Assembly (NCBI RefSeq): GCF_000234665.1
Contig: NC_018317.1
Span: 95,285 to 159,284 of the forward strand
Length of the DNA stretch: 64,000 nucleotides
Origin: Leishmania mexicana MHOM/GT/2001/U1103
Lineage: Eukaryota; Euglenozoa; Kinetoplastea; Trypanosomatida; Trypanosomatidae
Direction of reading: 5' to 3'
In this document: one piece after another, positions 21,691-31,428 of the stretch
Numbering within the stretch: the stretch's first letter is position 1
Layout of the letters: the number at the start of each line of letters is the position of its first letter
Made by a program: the position numbers and the translations under genes
Notes under the pieces: generated by a model
Told to the model about the DNA's origin: nothing
Database searches by the model: none
What the model saw: the letters and a program-made list of their open reading frames with translations, nothing else

Positions 21691-22146
21691 GACACTGCAG
21701 CAAAATAAGATTTCCAGAGGTAATCTAGAACTGCAAGATAACACTCAGTAGGTCACCACAGGACCTTCTCAGTGCCGCAGTAAATTTGCTGTATTTTTCT
21801 TTTTTCTCCTGAGAAGAGGTCCATTTAGCTCCACAGAAATATGCTCTGCCCTTGTTTGCTTTTTTCTGTTGCTTTAATATAATGTACATACCGTAAAGGG
21901 AAAGCCGCACAGCGAGTGGATAGTCCCTTTTCTTGGAGCATGAAGGTAGTCGCAGTGCAAAAAAAAAAATCTATTTGAAAAATCGAGGGAAAATTTAGAA
22001 TGTGAGGAAAAAAAAATTTAAATACCGCAGTTGTCCATATAAAGTTCAGAAACATGCAATAGTCGTTTCCGTCGCTCATAGACACCCCGTGAAAAAGGGA
22101 CAACTTACAAACAGGAAAGCAAAATAAAAAAGGGAGGAAACAATGC

Positions 22147-22557
22147 TCAATCCAACTCCTCAGCCTCCAAAGCCTCACACGACTCGACTGTTTCAGCCAT
22201 CGCCACCTCGCGGGCAGCCCGCCGCTCAGTACTCACTCGGGCTTGCTCCGCGTAAATAGCGTCGAAATCAGAGGTCTTCACAACCTTGATCTCAATCTAG
22301 TCACAGGCCCCACTCCTCTGCTCATCAACAGAGATAGCCCCGCCCTGGGTGTAGATACTCGTGATCTTCACCATGCTCTGATCACGGAGCATCTGCGAGA
22401 AAATAACAGCGAAACTGCTGAAGAGATTCAGCGCAGCAATTGTCACCTATGGAACACCCTCTTCCAGACGAAACTTTGCTTTTTCAGCAGAGATAGCGTT
22501 CGCCTCCAAGAGGCCTACACGGACAACATTATTCGGGACACCTGCAGTGCTGGTCAT
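22147..22557 (-). pseudogene. Degenerate second Alba gene with two in-frame TAG codons
   Basis: Reading the minus strand from an ATG at 22557 gives one frame of 136 codons ending at TGA 22149-22147, broken only by TAG at codon 37 (22449-22447) and codon 87 (22299-22297). The translation aligns along its length with the intact Alba gene 0.7 kb upstream: RLEEGVP against RLNEGYP, and IEIKVVKTSDFDAIY against IEVVVVKSADFDAIY. Both stops fall where the intact gene has glutamate or lysine, so each is one base from a sense codon. The C-terminus is longer and more acidic (EALEAEELD). No frameshift was found. In T. brucei, ALBA1 and ALBA2 are tandem neighbours, so this is probably a decayed ALBA2-type copy. 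Translation by readthrough is a less likely alternative. Confidence 0.82.
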
Positions 22558-23291
22558 TTATGTGGAGAGAAAATGATGAAATTGTAGTGAGAGCTAGTCA
22601 TGGTCGAGCATGGCCTAAATTGGTGTAAAACCAGCGAAGTAGTAGAGGGAAAATAAGAGGAAATAAAGTGTGAGAAAATAGCCATGCTTTCCGCCTTTTT
22701 CACTCTTTTGCAGTCCCATGCATACGCAGAGTATCAAGATTTGCTGCGCCCTTTAATGGACACCCAGCAGATTCCTCCTAGGTGAACGGATGCAGCCACA
22801 AAACGTAGCATTCGCTTTTTCACTTGTCCTTTGGCTATTTGAGGAGCAATATTTAGACTCTATTTCCCATGGTCGGTTTGCGGACAGCTCGAAAAAAAAA
22901 AAAAGCTGCCGCTTCGCTACAATATTTTTCGAAAGGAAAAAAGTGAGTCCGTGCTGTGATATGAAAAATTGAGCGTTTTCTCGTGCCTTTTTTTCTCAAC
23001 AAACACGTCGCCGCCCCGACCGGCTCATCTAGCACACATGGGCTGCGGTATATCAAATCACCATTGGAGAGGTTTCATGCATTTTTTCCTTTCGATATTT
23101 TTGCTTGAATTTCCCCTACGCACCACAGCAACACTTTTTCATTGTCTAAAGCCTTTTTTTTCAGTCATTAAAAAAAAGTGAAGATCGTTTTTTTTTCCTT
23201 TAATAGAGGACAAGAGAGCGGGAGCGTGTATATTTGCTGCGATTTTCAAATTTGAGTTTTCTCTGTGATTTGCACCACCCACGCAGCTGGG

Positions 23292-23657
23292 CTACTCATC
23301 ATCGGCCTCACCTGCCTCCGCGCGGGCCTTTGCGATTTCGCGATCCCTCTGCTGCTGCTCGTAGATAGCGTCAAAGTCAGCTGATTTGACAACAACAACC
23401 TCAATCTTGTCGGTAGTGGTGGTGCGAACATCGTCGAACTGCGCGCGTGAGGTGCAAATCTTCTTCACCTCCACGACACCCTGGTTCTTGAGCAGCTCCA
23501 CAACAGATACAGCGTCGGCAATTGCAGTTCCGAGAGCGGAGATAATGACCTCCGGATAGCCTTCGTTAAGACGGTGCTTCGTGTAGTCAACGTAACCGAA
23601 CTTGCGCTTGTTCGAGCTCACACGAACAATCGCGTTTCCGCCGTTTTCAGCTGACAT
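23292..23657 (-). CDS. ALBA1: Alba-domain RNA-binding protein (short, Alba1-type)
   Basis: Predicted 121 aa, about 13 kDa. The Alba fold covers most of it: NAIVRVSSNKRKFGYVDY strand and loop, a long helix (VIISALGTAIADAVSVVELL), and a beta hairpin ending KIEVVVVKSADFDAIY, then a charged tail ending EADDE with no RGG repeats. Trypanosomatid Alba proteins bind mRNA in the cytoplasm, associate with translating or stored RNPs and help control stage-specific expression; the short form without RGG is the Alba1 type. The ATG at 23657 is preceded by a minus-strand T-rich tract and an AG adjoining the ATG. It is the first gene of the minus array, next to the strand-switch region, and a broken paralogue follows it. 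The gene ends with a normal TAG. Confidence 0.92.
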   Translation of the reverse strand: MSAENGGNAIVRVSSNKRKFGYVDYTKHRLNEGYPEVIISALGTAIADAVSVVELLKNQGVVEVKKICTSRAQFDDVRTTTTDKIEVVVVKSADFDAIYEQQQRDREIAKARAEAGEADDE

Positions 23658-26600
23658 CTTGGTGTAAAAAAAAGGTAGCGGTTTTTGGAAAAAATGTGGC
23701 TCTTTGAAGCTTTATTTGTAGACTGTGGGAAAAGGAAATCAGAGGAGTGAGAAAAGATATGATAAAAAGAGCAGTAAATAATCAATCCGAGTCTTCATCC
23801 TTGCACTACTCATACACGCTACCGCAAAGGAGATGAAATATCTCCGGAGCATGTTTTGAAGCAGCAATCCTTGTAACAATGGCACAACGCATTCGATAAG
23901 AGACGCTGAAGATGTGGACACCAGCCTACTGTGAAAACCCTGTCCAAAGAGTCTGTTGTCACCCTGTTTTTGGCACTTCGCTTTGATTCCGGGAAAATGG
24001 ACAGCATATTATTCAGCGCTGTGTCACAATACCCAGATACTCGCGAAAAAAGCACTATTTTTGGTTTTCAGTCGTACCCACAGCGTAGCACCAAATAGAG
24101 TTCCATCGCGGCACGACGCGCGAACTCTGCGCACGAAACCCCTTCGGAAAATTGTTCTGGCTGCATGCACCTCCTTGCAATAAATCGCTTGCGATGTCCC
24201 ATCAGAAGAAGGTGCCTCTGTGGACTGCCTGCCTCGAACGCATCAAACTTGGGCTCGCTTGGGCAGCTTTAGGCCAACCAATCTTAAAGGAACGGCGCAC
24301 AGCGCCGGGACCCGGCAAAGTTTTTTTCGCTCCCTCACGCCGCAGCGGCCCTCCAACCCACCGCCCTCCACTCCTTGAAACCCTCTTCACTGCCTTTGCC
24401 GCCACAACAGTATCCAAACAAGCTGGGAAGGAGCGCCAATCCTCCCATTCATGCGGAGAACCACCCCCCTACCCCTTCCACTTTTTCTGGTCTAAGAGTC
24501 GGCAGAACGGAACTGCGCAGCACGCCCCGCAGGATATGTGCGTCGTCGGGAAAATGCGGCCACAACCTCTGCTAACCACAAAAAAAAGAAAAACAATGCC
24601 AAAAACAGTCCCCCCCCCGACAATTTTTCACCACACCAAAGCGCACGCCACAAGGAGCCTACTGAGGTTGAGGCTCCTCGAGCGCAGGCGGCCACATGCC
24701 CACATGAGCCAAATCATACACACAGAGGAGAAACTCGGAACATGCAAAACAGCCACCGAGCGGTAGACCATTGAGAAAGCCATGCTTTTTGGGTTGTGAA
24801 ATCGATCTCCCCCTTCGAAAAAAAAACCACTGCCACACGCGTTCGCCCTGCCCCCCATAGCCCCCCCCAGTCTTTCCCTAGGAGAAACACACCCCGCAGC
24901 CAAAGGCCCCCCAACGGGAAAGGCCGATTATTCCCCACACATATCTATTACCAGCTTTTCCCTGTCTGAAAACAAGGCGCCGTCAGCAATCTATCTCTGA
25001 AAAAGAAAAATAAGCGCTAGCAAAAAAAACACCCCCGCACCTCCGTAGGCTAGATATCCGTTGCGGGGAACAAAAAGAAGCTGATCAACCCCCCCGGGGC
25101 GTCGAAACTGGGCCGCCACCCCTTTCCAAAGACCCGCATGAAACCAGAACTGTCCTAGATCACCAATCTTTAGAAACCGCGGAAAGCGCCACGACTTCGC
25201 AAGCGCGTCGCGGCGTTTTGCACCCCATTGCGCGATCGTGTTTATCCAAAACCCCAAGCGCTCTTTCCGCGCCATGTTGCCAACCATCCTTCGTTTCGAC
25301 GGGAAAATTGCTGCAGACATCGGCCGCGGCGCTGAGCAGATCGCCACCTGTGAGCGGAAAAAAAAACCACAAATAAAAAGATGACGGGACAAGTTTTTTT
25401 TTACCGGGTTCCCGGCGCCGTGAAAAACACATGGTGATTGTCCCGCAGCCCCCCGTTTCCCAGAACCGACACAATCAAACCATACAGCGTCACCGGGGGG
25501 TTATCCGCCCCCCAAAAAAAAGCAGAAAATTTTCAAGGCAAAGTAATTCGCGAAGACCTTTTACAAATCAGTGGGAAAAAAGCCGCCCCGCATGCCCGGC
25601 CGAAAACTTCTTTTCCCGGCCATTTTCAAAGACCTTTTCCGTGCGCTTAAAAGGGCCAAGGAATTCCACGGCAGCACACCGAAGCCGCAAAACGTTTACC
25701 GTTTAGTAGAAATTTATGCCGGTTGTTTCGTTTCGGAAGCAGCACCATTTCGATGGCCTGGTGCTTTTTCCGTAACCAAGCCCCTTTAACACTTCCAAAG
25801 CCCTTTTCCATAAACAACAACAAAAGCTTGTAACCACGCGCTCTTCATAATTTTCCCACTCTGTTTCCCTGTGGCGCCTTTTTGACGGATACGCCCCAGG
25901 GCGCCCGTCGGGTTGACAACACCACCTTGCTAAACAAAAACCCCAGCGAGGCATGCGCCCGGCAACCCTGGGTAGGGGCTTTAAAAAATTGCAAGCCCCC
26001 GGGGGGGGGGGCGCACGCCTAGCTGCCATTTCCCCCGCTCGGGGCCGGGGTAAGGGGTTTCAAGCCATTGCGATGCCGCGCTGGCTCGGTGATGATCCCG
26101 CGCCCTGCCGCCCCATGGCGCGCTGGTTACCAACCCCCGCAAGTTGCTCGGGCGCATGGTCCTGCGATGGCTGGCGAAGCATGTGGCGTACCAGCTGCCA
26201 CCGCATTGGCGCGGCTTCCGCCCCCACCGCTCCGCCCCAGGCCCTCCCTGGGCCCCCCTGGGCTTGCCTTTGCACACGGCAGCCCGGCACCAGCCAGACA
26301 CCACGACACGCGCAGCGTTTGTGAACCCCACGCCTGCACGCGTGACTCGGCAGCTCGCGGCTCTGCCACCACGGCGCTGGGGAGGTTCGGCGTAGACCCG
26401 TGCCGCGCCCGCTGAGCCGACGGGGCTCGGGGACGGCTGTTGCGCCCGCCGCCGCTTCCGCAAGAGGCCCAGGCTTGCATGCTGGGTTTTGCGGGGTCTG
26501 TCCAGCCCCCCCCCCTCCCCGCCGCTATGGCGGTGTGGTCGCGGCGCATCGGCGGTTCTCATGCGGCTATGCCGGCGCGGGGCCTTTCTGGGCACCGCAC

Positions 26601-28728
26601 GCACACGCACCGCCCATGCGCAGCGCCCCCATGTGTGGTCTTGGATCTCTCTCCCCCGCGGGCTGTGTGCGGGCTCTCCGGGCGAGTAGAAAGCAGCGGC
26701 ATGCTAGCAGTGTGGCCCCCTCGCCCCGCGAAGCGCCTATACTCGCTGTGAAAGGATGGCGCGGTACGGACAGGCGTCCTGCCAGGGGCGGCCGCGACGC
26801 CTCATCACAACAGTATGCCCGTAGACGCGGCAGCAGCAGGCTGCAAGCCAGCTTGCTTGCCGCTGTCGCGCTGGGTGTGAAGCAGTGGGTCTGGGGCTTG
26901 GGCTGCTACGGCGCCACCTCGGTTGGCTACGGCGGGGGGGGGCTAATGGCGGCTGGTGGTCCGGGCGCGGCCCCCTTCCCCATAGTGCCCGGCGCGAGCC
27001 CTTCAACGGCAGGGTCTGGGGTGTTGCGGCGTGTTGGGGTCCGGAAGCCGGCGCTGCTAGCCCGTCGCGTGCGCCTCTTATTTCCGTTTGCCCTTGGCCG
27101 TTGCGGATGGGGGCACGGTGACGAAGCTGGCGGGCTTGCAAAATCGGCCGCTCCAGAGACGCCGACGCCAGCTGCACGGATCACGGGCCTGGTCCCCGGT
27201 CGCGGATGCCAGGCCGGCATCCCCCGCGACCCGCGCGGAAGAAGCCTACCGCCTCCGCCCTCGAGCGCAGGACCCTGGACGCGGCCCGCCGGGATCAAGG
27301 CATGCAGTCCAGCCAGCTCCATGCGGGGTCCGTCGCGCAGCGCGTATCCGGCGAGGGGGCGGGGAAGGGCGTGGGGGGGCTCGCCGGGTGCATGACCCGA
27401 TTCGGCGGCAGGACGGCTCACCCCATGACGACCAGGCGCGAGCGGCAGCGCCGCCGAGGCGGGTGATCTCTGGCGGTGTGGTTGTGCATGCGTGTGCGTT
27501 TTTGCCGGATTGTTGGTGGTTATTTCCTGGGGGAAGAATAGGCGTCATCGGGTGACTCTATATGCTTTTTTTCCGGTGCTAAAGGCCAAGGCGTTGGTGA
27601 GGGAGAGGTGGGTTATAGAGAATCGGTGTTGTTGCTGTTTGGCTTGCCGTGTCGTTCGTGGGGTGGGGTGGGGGTGTTTTATGGCGGGCTCTGGGTCGCG
27701 GGGCCCCGGTGCAAGAAAGAGGGGCCACAGCGGTGGAGGTGGCAAACTAAAGGGCGTTTTTTCGATATGTGGAAAAGGGGATGCTGCGAGTGGGGGGGCG
27801 GGTTTTTGGGGATGGGCATGCGCAGCTTGTTATGCTTGAGCGCAAAACTTTTTGGGGCTGAGGCAGGACAACCCACTTCCACAATGTGCGCGTGCCTCTC
27901 GGGAAGCTGCGCTCTGCTTCTCGGTGGCGTGGGGGGAAGGGGCGCGCGGGTGGGGGGGATGCCGGGATGAAAGTCGAGGGTCTGGGGCGGTGGTGGGGCC
28001 GCGTTGATACCCATGGGCTGGGGAAGCGCGAGAATTGCCGTAAGGGTATGCGGGGACGGCGTGCGACCGCTCACGAGGGAACAGTCGCGCAACTGTGCCA
28101 GGAGTACTGGGCTGACGGCTTGACTAATGCCCGTGGAGTTTTCGGTGCAGAGGCGAATTCGGGGCTGGTCAAGGGGGCTGCTCGTAGAGTCGAAGCGGTG
28201 CGTGGCACCATGCCAAATACAAGTGGCCGCGTTTTACAGCACCACCAACATTGATGTTCTGTTTTTTTTTTCGTTTCAGGTGTGAATTATGGATTGTATA
28301 GCGACGGGTGCAATCAGTATCTATTAGAGGCGGCTGCGAGACAATCGGGAAATGTCCTTGTATATATGTATTTGTGGCATGTTACTCTCAGAATAAGCGG
28401 CTTTGGGAACTTTTTTTTGGAAGTGGAGAGGCATTTGAGTCACGTCTCAGTAGCAAAACAACAAAAGTCAAGATTTGTGTGAGGCAAAGAATTACTTTTT
28501 GCTGGGAAAGTCTTCGTACGGTCGAAATAAACGGCTAACTGGATGCGCTACGGGAGTCGCATTTGCCCCTGGTCATAACATTTTTCTCTAGAAACTGAAT
28601 TTTTCGTGAGAAATATGGATGGATACTTGTTTTACTACGCCTTTGAGTTTCATCATTGTTTTCTCCCCATGGACCTTTGAAACCTTTTTTCTCCCACTAC
28701 CTGAACTCTTAGATTATTTTACAGAACC
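23658..28728. promoter_or_regulatory. Divergent strand-switch region, probable bidirectional Pol II start region
   Basis: All genes to the left are on the minus strand and all to the right on the plus strand, so transcription diverges from here. No credible gene was found in 5.1 kb. Composition changes in blocks: AT-rich to about 24180; C- and A-rich with C-runs on the plus strand to about 25980 (C9 at 24610-24618, C8 at 24861-24868); a very GC-rich core at about 26040-27470 with C10 at 26506-26515 and G9 at 26934-26942; G-rich to about 28230 (three close G-runs at 27660-27674); then AT-rich to the first gene. G-runs therefore sit on the sense strand of both outgoing arrays. Homogeneous G/C tracts at divergent switches are known from Leishmania chromosome 1. 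Start sites cannot be placed from sequence alone. Confidence 0.75.
28262..28279 (+). promoter_or_regulatory. Candidate trans-splice acceptor upstream of the C2-like gene
   Basis: A nine-T run starting at 28262 is followed by TCGTTTCAG, placing AG at 28278-28279. It is a strong-looking acceptor at the right edge of the G-rich zone and would give a leader of about 450 bases. Weaker candidates at 28711-28712 and 28723-28724 lie just before the ATG and would give a very short leader. Confidence 0.4.
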
Positions 28729-30222
28729 ATGGTTTCCGGGTTCGTTGAGTTCGAAATATTGAGGGGAAAAAACTACCCTCAGGCGGAAGAAGATCCAAAT
28801 CCCTGCACGACCCAGGTGACAGTATTAGTAGTTGACGCATTATCAGGGGCTGTTCTCTCGCCTGCGCAGTTGTCATCTATTCAGCAAAACTCGAATGCCC
28901 CATTTTACAACGACACACTGAATTTCAGGGTGGAGGATGTATCTGAAGATGTTTGTCTTTCCATTACAGTGAGTGAGCACTCTCGTCAAAAAATGCCGTT
29001 TGTTCTTTTTTATGGCAAGCAGATCATTGGCCTCTCCAAGCTAAAAGCAAAGCAGCGATTTGTGATCCCTCTGTTCTCGGAGGAAAAGGATACTCAACAA
29101 GTCGAAATCGGCGCAGACACGCTGGATCTTGAGAGCAACGGGGGAGTACCATTCTTGAGCGCACGTATTCAGTTTACAAAAGATAAAATTTTGGACAAGA
29201 CCGATCCGTATTCCGATGTGAATGTATCAGGCAAGGACTTATCCTTTGACGGGAAGAATCAACTGGTTCCAGAAGGGAGCCAGTACGTATGGCTAAGGCT
29301 GAAAAGGGATAAAAAATGGACAAACTCTTTTCAATATGAGCTCTCTGTTGCTTGGCGTTCTCGTCCTCCACTCGAAGCGGAGGCTCAGGGCAACACGAAG
29401 TCGCGAAAAGGCACTACTGGAGGCATGGGTGCGATTTCTCCAGAACTGGAGTCGACACGGACACTTGGCGACATCATCATCAAAAAATGGTGTTGCCGCC
29501 GCACGCACCAGGTACTCACTCGAGTTTGCATTACTGCAGAGAAGTATGGTAATAAAGTCACCGATCTCACATTCACTCCAAAGGAGGAGGTGGCGTTTCG
29601 CACCAACAAAAAGGAGCGCTGTGTTTTTCTCGAGCAAATGTGCAAAAAGAGGCTAGAGGACGCTTGTAGCAACTGTCTTCGAGAGTGGCTCAGCAGGTTA
29701 TGGATTCTTTTTGTTACCGGTGTCGACAGCGATCCTGCAGGACCGAGAGCTTTAAGCTACGAGGTGCGAAAGGCTGTCCATGACGCACAATTTACACAAG
29801 CGGACGCCATTATTTTACAAGCGTGCCTTTTGTTTTCCTTTATCCCGTCTCTCAAGTACGAAGTGTGTCAAGCGCTTTCCGAGTCTGATTATCAAGCCGC
29901 TCAGCCGGAAGAAGAGATAGAGGTGAGTTCTTTTGAATCACCCCAGTGTCGTGTGACACCTTCACAGGAGGCGTTCACTCGTGTTTTTATTTCGTTTGTC
30001 GGTTCACTTCTTGACACATTAACCGAAGCAGAGATCGCCAAGGCCGCAGCTGAGTTTAAGCCTGCTATATGGGATGCACAGCAGCGGATTGCTAAAGGTG
30101 CAAAAAACACGATTGGTTCTTGCAGAAAGAAATACGAAGGGTCCATTTTCAAAGGCAGTGGTATTCATATCGATCACTTGGACAAGCTCGGACGTCGCAA
30201 GCAAGTGCCAAAATTTGTTTGA
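28729..30222 (+). CDS. Conserved hypothetical protein with N-terminal C2-like domain
   Basis: Predicted 497 aa, first gene of the plus array. Residues 1-115 have the layout of a C2 domain: a first strand VEFEILRGKNYPQA, a DPNPCTTQVTVLVVDA strand, FYNDTLNFRV in the position of the usual N-P-W-N-E-F segment, and ISLTV-like later strands. Most calcium-binding aspartates are not obvious, so any membrane or protein binding may be calcium-independent. The middle is Lys-rich, and the helical C-terminal half (about 300-497) contains KKRLEDACSNCLREWL and TEAEIAKAAAEFKPAI. No enzymatic motif was recognised. Codon choice is less GC-biased than in genes further right: by hand count about half of the first 44 codons end in G or C. 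ATG 28729 follows TTTACAGAACC. Confidence 0.75.
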   Translation: MVSGFVEFEILRGKNYPQAEEDPNPCTTQVTVLVVDALSGAVLSPAQLSSIQQNSNAPFYNDTLNFRVEDVSEDVCLSITVSEHSRQKMPFVLFYGKQIIGLSKLKAKQRFVIPLFSEEKDTQQVEIGADTLDLESNGGVPFLSARIQFTKDKILDKTDPYSDVNVSGKDLSFDGKNQLVPEGSQYVWLRLKRDKKWTNSFQYELSVAWRSRPPLEAEAQGNTKSRKGTTGGMGAISPELESTRTLGDIIIKKWCCRRTHQVLTRVCITAEKYGNKVTDLTFTPKEEVAFRTNKKERCVFLEQMCKKRLEDACSNCLREWLSRLWILFVTGVDSDPAGPRALSYEVRKAVHDAQFTQADAIILQACLLFSFIPSLKYEVCQALSESDYQAAQPEEEIEVSSFESPQCRVTPSQEAFTRVFISFVGSLLDTLTEAEIAKAAAEFKPAIWDAQQRIAKGAKNTIGSCRKKYEGSIFKGSGIHIDHLDKLGRRKQVPKFV

Positions 30223-31428
30223 CGAAGGATTGGACTTATCACACCAAAAATATCTTGGGCCTGAAAATAATTTATCCGCCTTTTCTTTTAATGGGGCGCA
30301 TGTACAATACTGAAAAAAAGAAACAATACGATCTTTATTTGTCGCGCTTTCAAGATTTGACACCAAGGAAACACGGTATAGTAAGTGTAGCGTGACAAAC
30401 TGTGCACACAAACAGAAAAAAACATTTTTCTGTCTTGACGTGCGTCACTAGGTCGAAAAAAAAGAACTCTCTTGCATGTGCAATCACCTTTTTTTTCCAG
30501 TTCCGATTATCTTTATATATATATATTTGACTGTCTGTTTCTGCCATATTTCTGATGATGCGGTTCACCTAACCGCGGCATCAGGGTCTAGTACTCACTC
30601 TGCGGGGAAGCCGATATCGTACAGACTTCCCTCGGGTACCGCTGGTGGACTCGTGGTGTCAGCGGACAGGTCTGGGCTGGCGCTGAGCCGAAGAGGCTTG
30701 GGGTCATGATCATGTTTGTAGGAGTCCACTGCGAATCCCGTCGTCGATTCAACAAATATGGGCATCCACTTACTCCCTCTCTGTTTTTGCTGCGTTGCGG
30801 TGATGCTGAGCGTAGTTCTGGACCTAGGTTCCGTTGCGTGTAGTGAAATGGCAGTGGACTGAGCGACGCCAAACGGTGTTGGTTGGGCCGGCTCCTTGAC
30901 ATAACCGTAGGACAACAGAGGTAGGTGAGCTTTACTTGTATGCGTCTATTTGCTGACTTGTTTGTGGCGGCATGATACGTTGCAGAAAAGCCAACTTGCT
31001 ACCATGTTTTTTCCGCTAACCAATGCTTCGATGTAACTCTATTTTCTCAATTATCAAAAGAAAATCAAGGTGATGAGATCATCATAACGCGATCTCAGCG
31101 GAAAAGAAACGTAAAAGGGGATCGTAATAATGAAAGGCGGTGACTTTTGGAATATAGGCAAAGGCTCTGATTGCAGCACTCTATCGTCGCATTTCATTTC
31201 ATTACCGCCGTCAGAGCAAGCAGGCTCAATTTGTTTTGAAAGATGCCGGGTACTGCTTATTCATAGCTTTACTACTACCTCAACCTCTCCAACTCTCACG
31301 TCTTTTTTCCTTTGAATGAAAGACATACAGGAATCTGTTCTATGTGAGAACAGTAAATGCTTATCCTGCATGTTTGTGCAGTTCTTTCGTCTTTTTCTCC
31401 CTTTTTGTCAACGTTCATGCGCTGAGCA
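30223..31428. other. Intergenic region between the C2-like and membrane protein genes
   Basis: About 1.2 kb, mostly AT-rich, with an (AT)n stretch near 30514-30526. A more GC-rich island at 30595-30945 carries a coding-like frame on the minus strand, listed separately. Pyrimidine-rich DNA near 31266-31312 and 31380-31410 could serve splicing of the next gene. Confidence 0.65.
30595..30945 (-). pseudogene. Possible gene fragment on the opposite strand, no ATG
   Basis: A minus-strand frame runs from just after a stop at 30948-30946 to TGA at 30595 (about 116 codons) and contains no usable upstream ATG. The translation looks protein-like rather than simple-sequence: LPLLSYGYVKEPAQP early, SKWMPIFVESTTGFAVDSYK in the middle, VPEGSLYDIGFPAE at the end. 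The island is richer in G and C than its flanks. It opposes the direction of the plus array, which would be abnormal for a live gene here. I did not recognise the family. It may be the C-terminal remnant of a relocated gene, or chance. Confidence 0.3.

Larger units (their letters stand above)
21416..23291. other. AT-rich intergenic region between the Fused kinase and Alba genes
   Basis: About 1.9 kb, clearly richer in A and T than the rest of the left array, with many A- or T-runs of 7-12 bases (for example near 21960, 22890 and 23165). It holds a truncated SIDER-like copy (21587-21690) and a degenerate Alba paralogue (22147-22557). The remainder should be 3'UTR of the Alba gene and leader of the kinase gene. 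Confidence 0.75.

Noticed and set aside
22147..22557. Reassignment of TAG as a sense codon in this organism
   Set aside because: The intact Alba gene uses TAG as its stop and no other recognised gene has an in-frame TAG, so a pseudogene is the simpler reading.
24152..24766. A 204-codon plus-strand frame in the left part of the switch region
   Set aside because: No recognisable domain, passes through homopolymer runs, and lies in the C-rich zone upstream of any mapped gene signal.
24180..26040. Possible low-quality sequence or contaminant
   Set aside because: The irregular homopolymers are suspicious, but the C-run polarity fits a strand-switch region, so it is reported as genomic with the caveat kept in the findings.
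26400..27395. A 331-codon plus-strand frame in the switch region
   Set aside because: The translation has the biased Arg/Gly/Ala/Pro composition of random GC-rich DNA; overlapping frames on the other strand are equally long and no motif is seen.
23658..28728. tRNA, snRNA or other Pol III genes in the strand-switch region
   Set aside because: I looked for B-box-like GTTCGA sequences and found none in a suitable setting; a tRNAscan-type search would be decisive.
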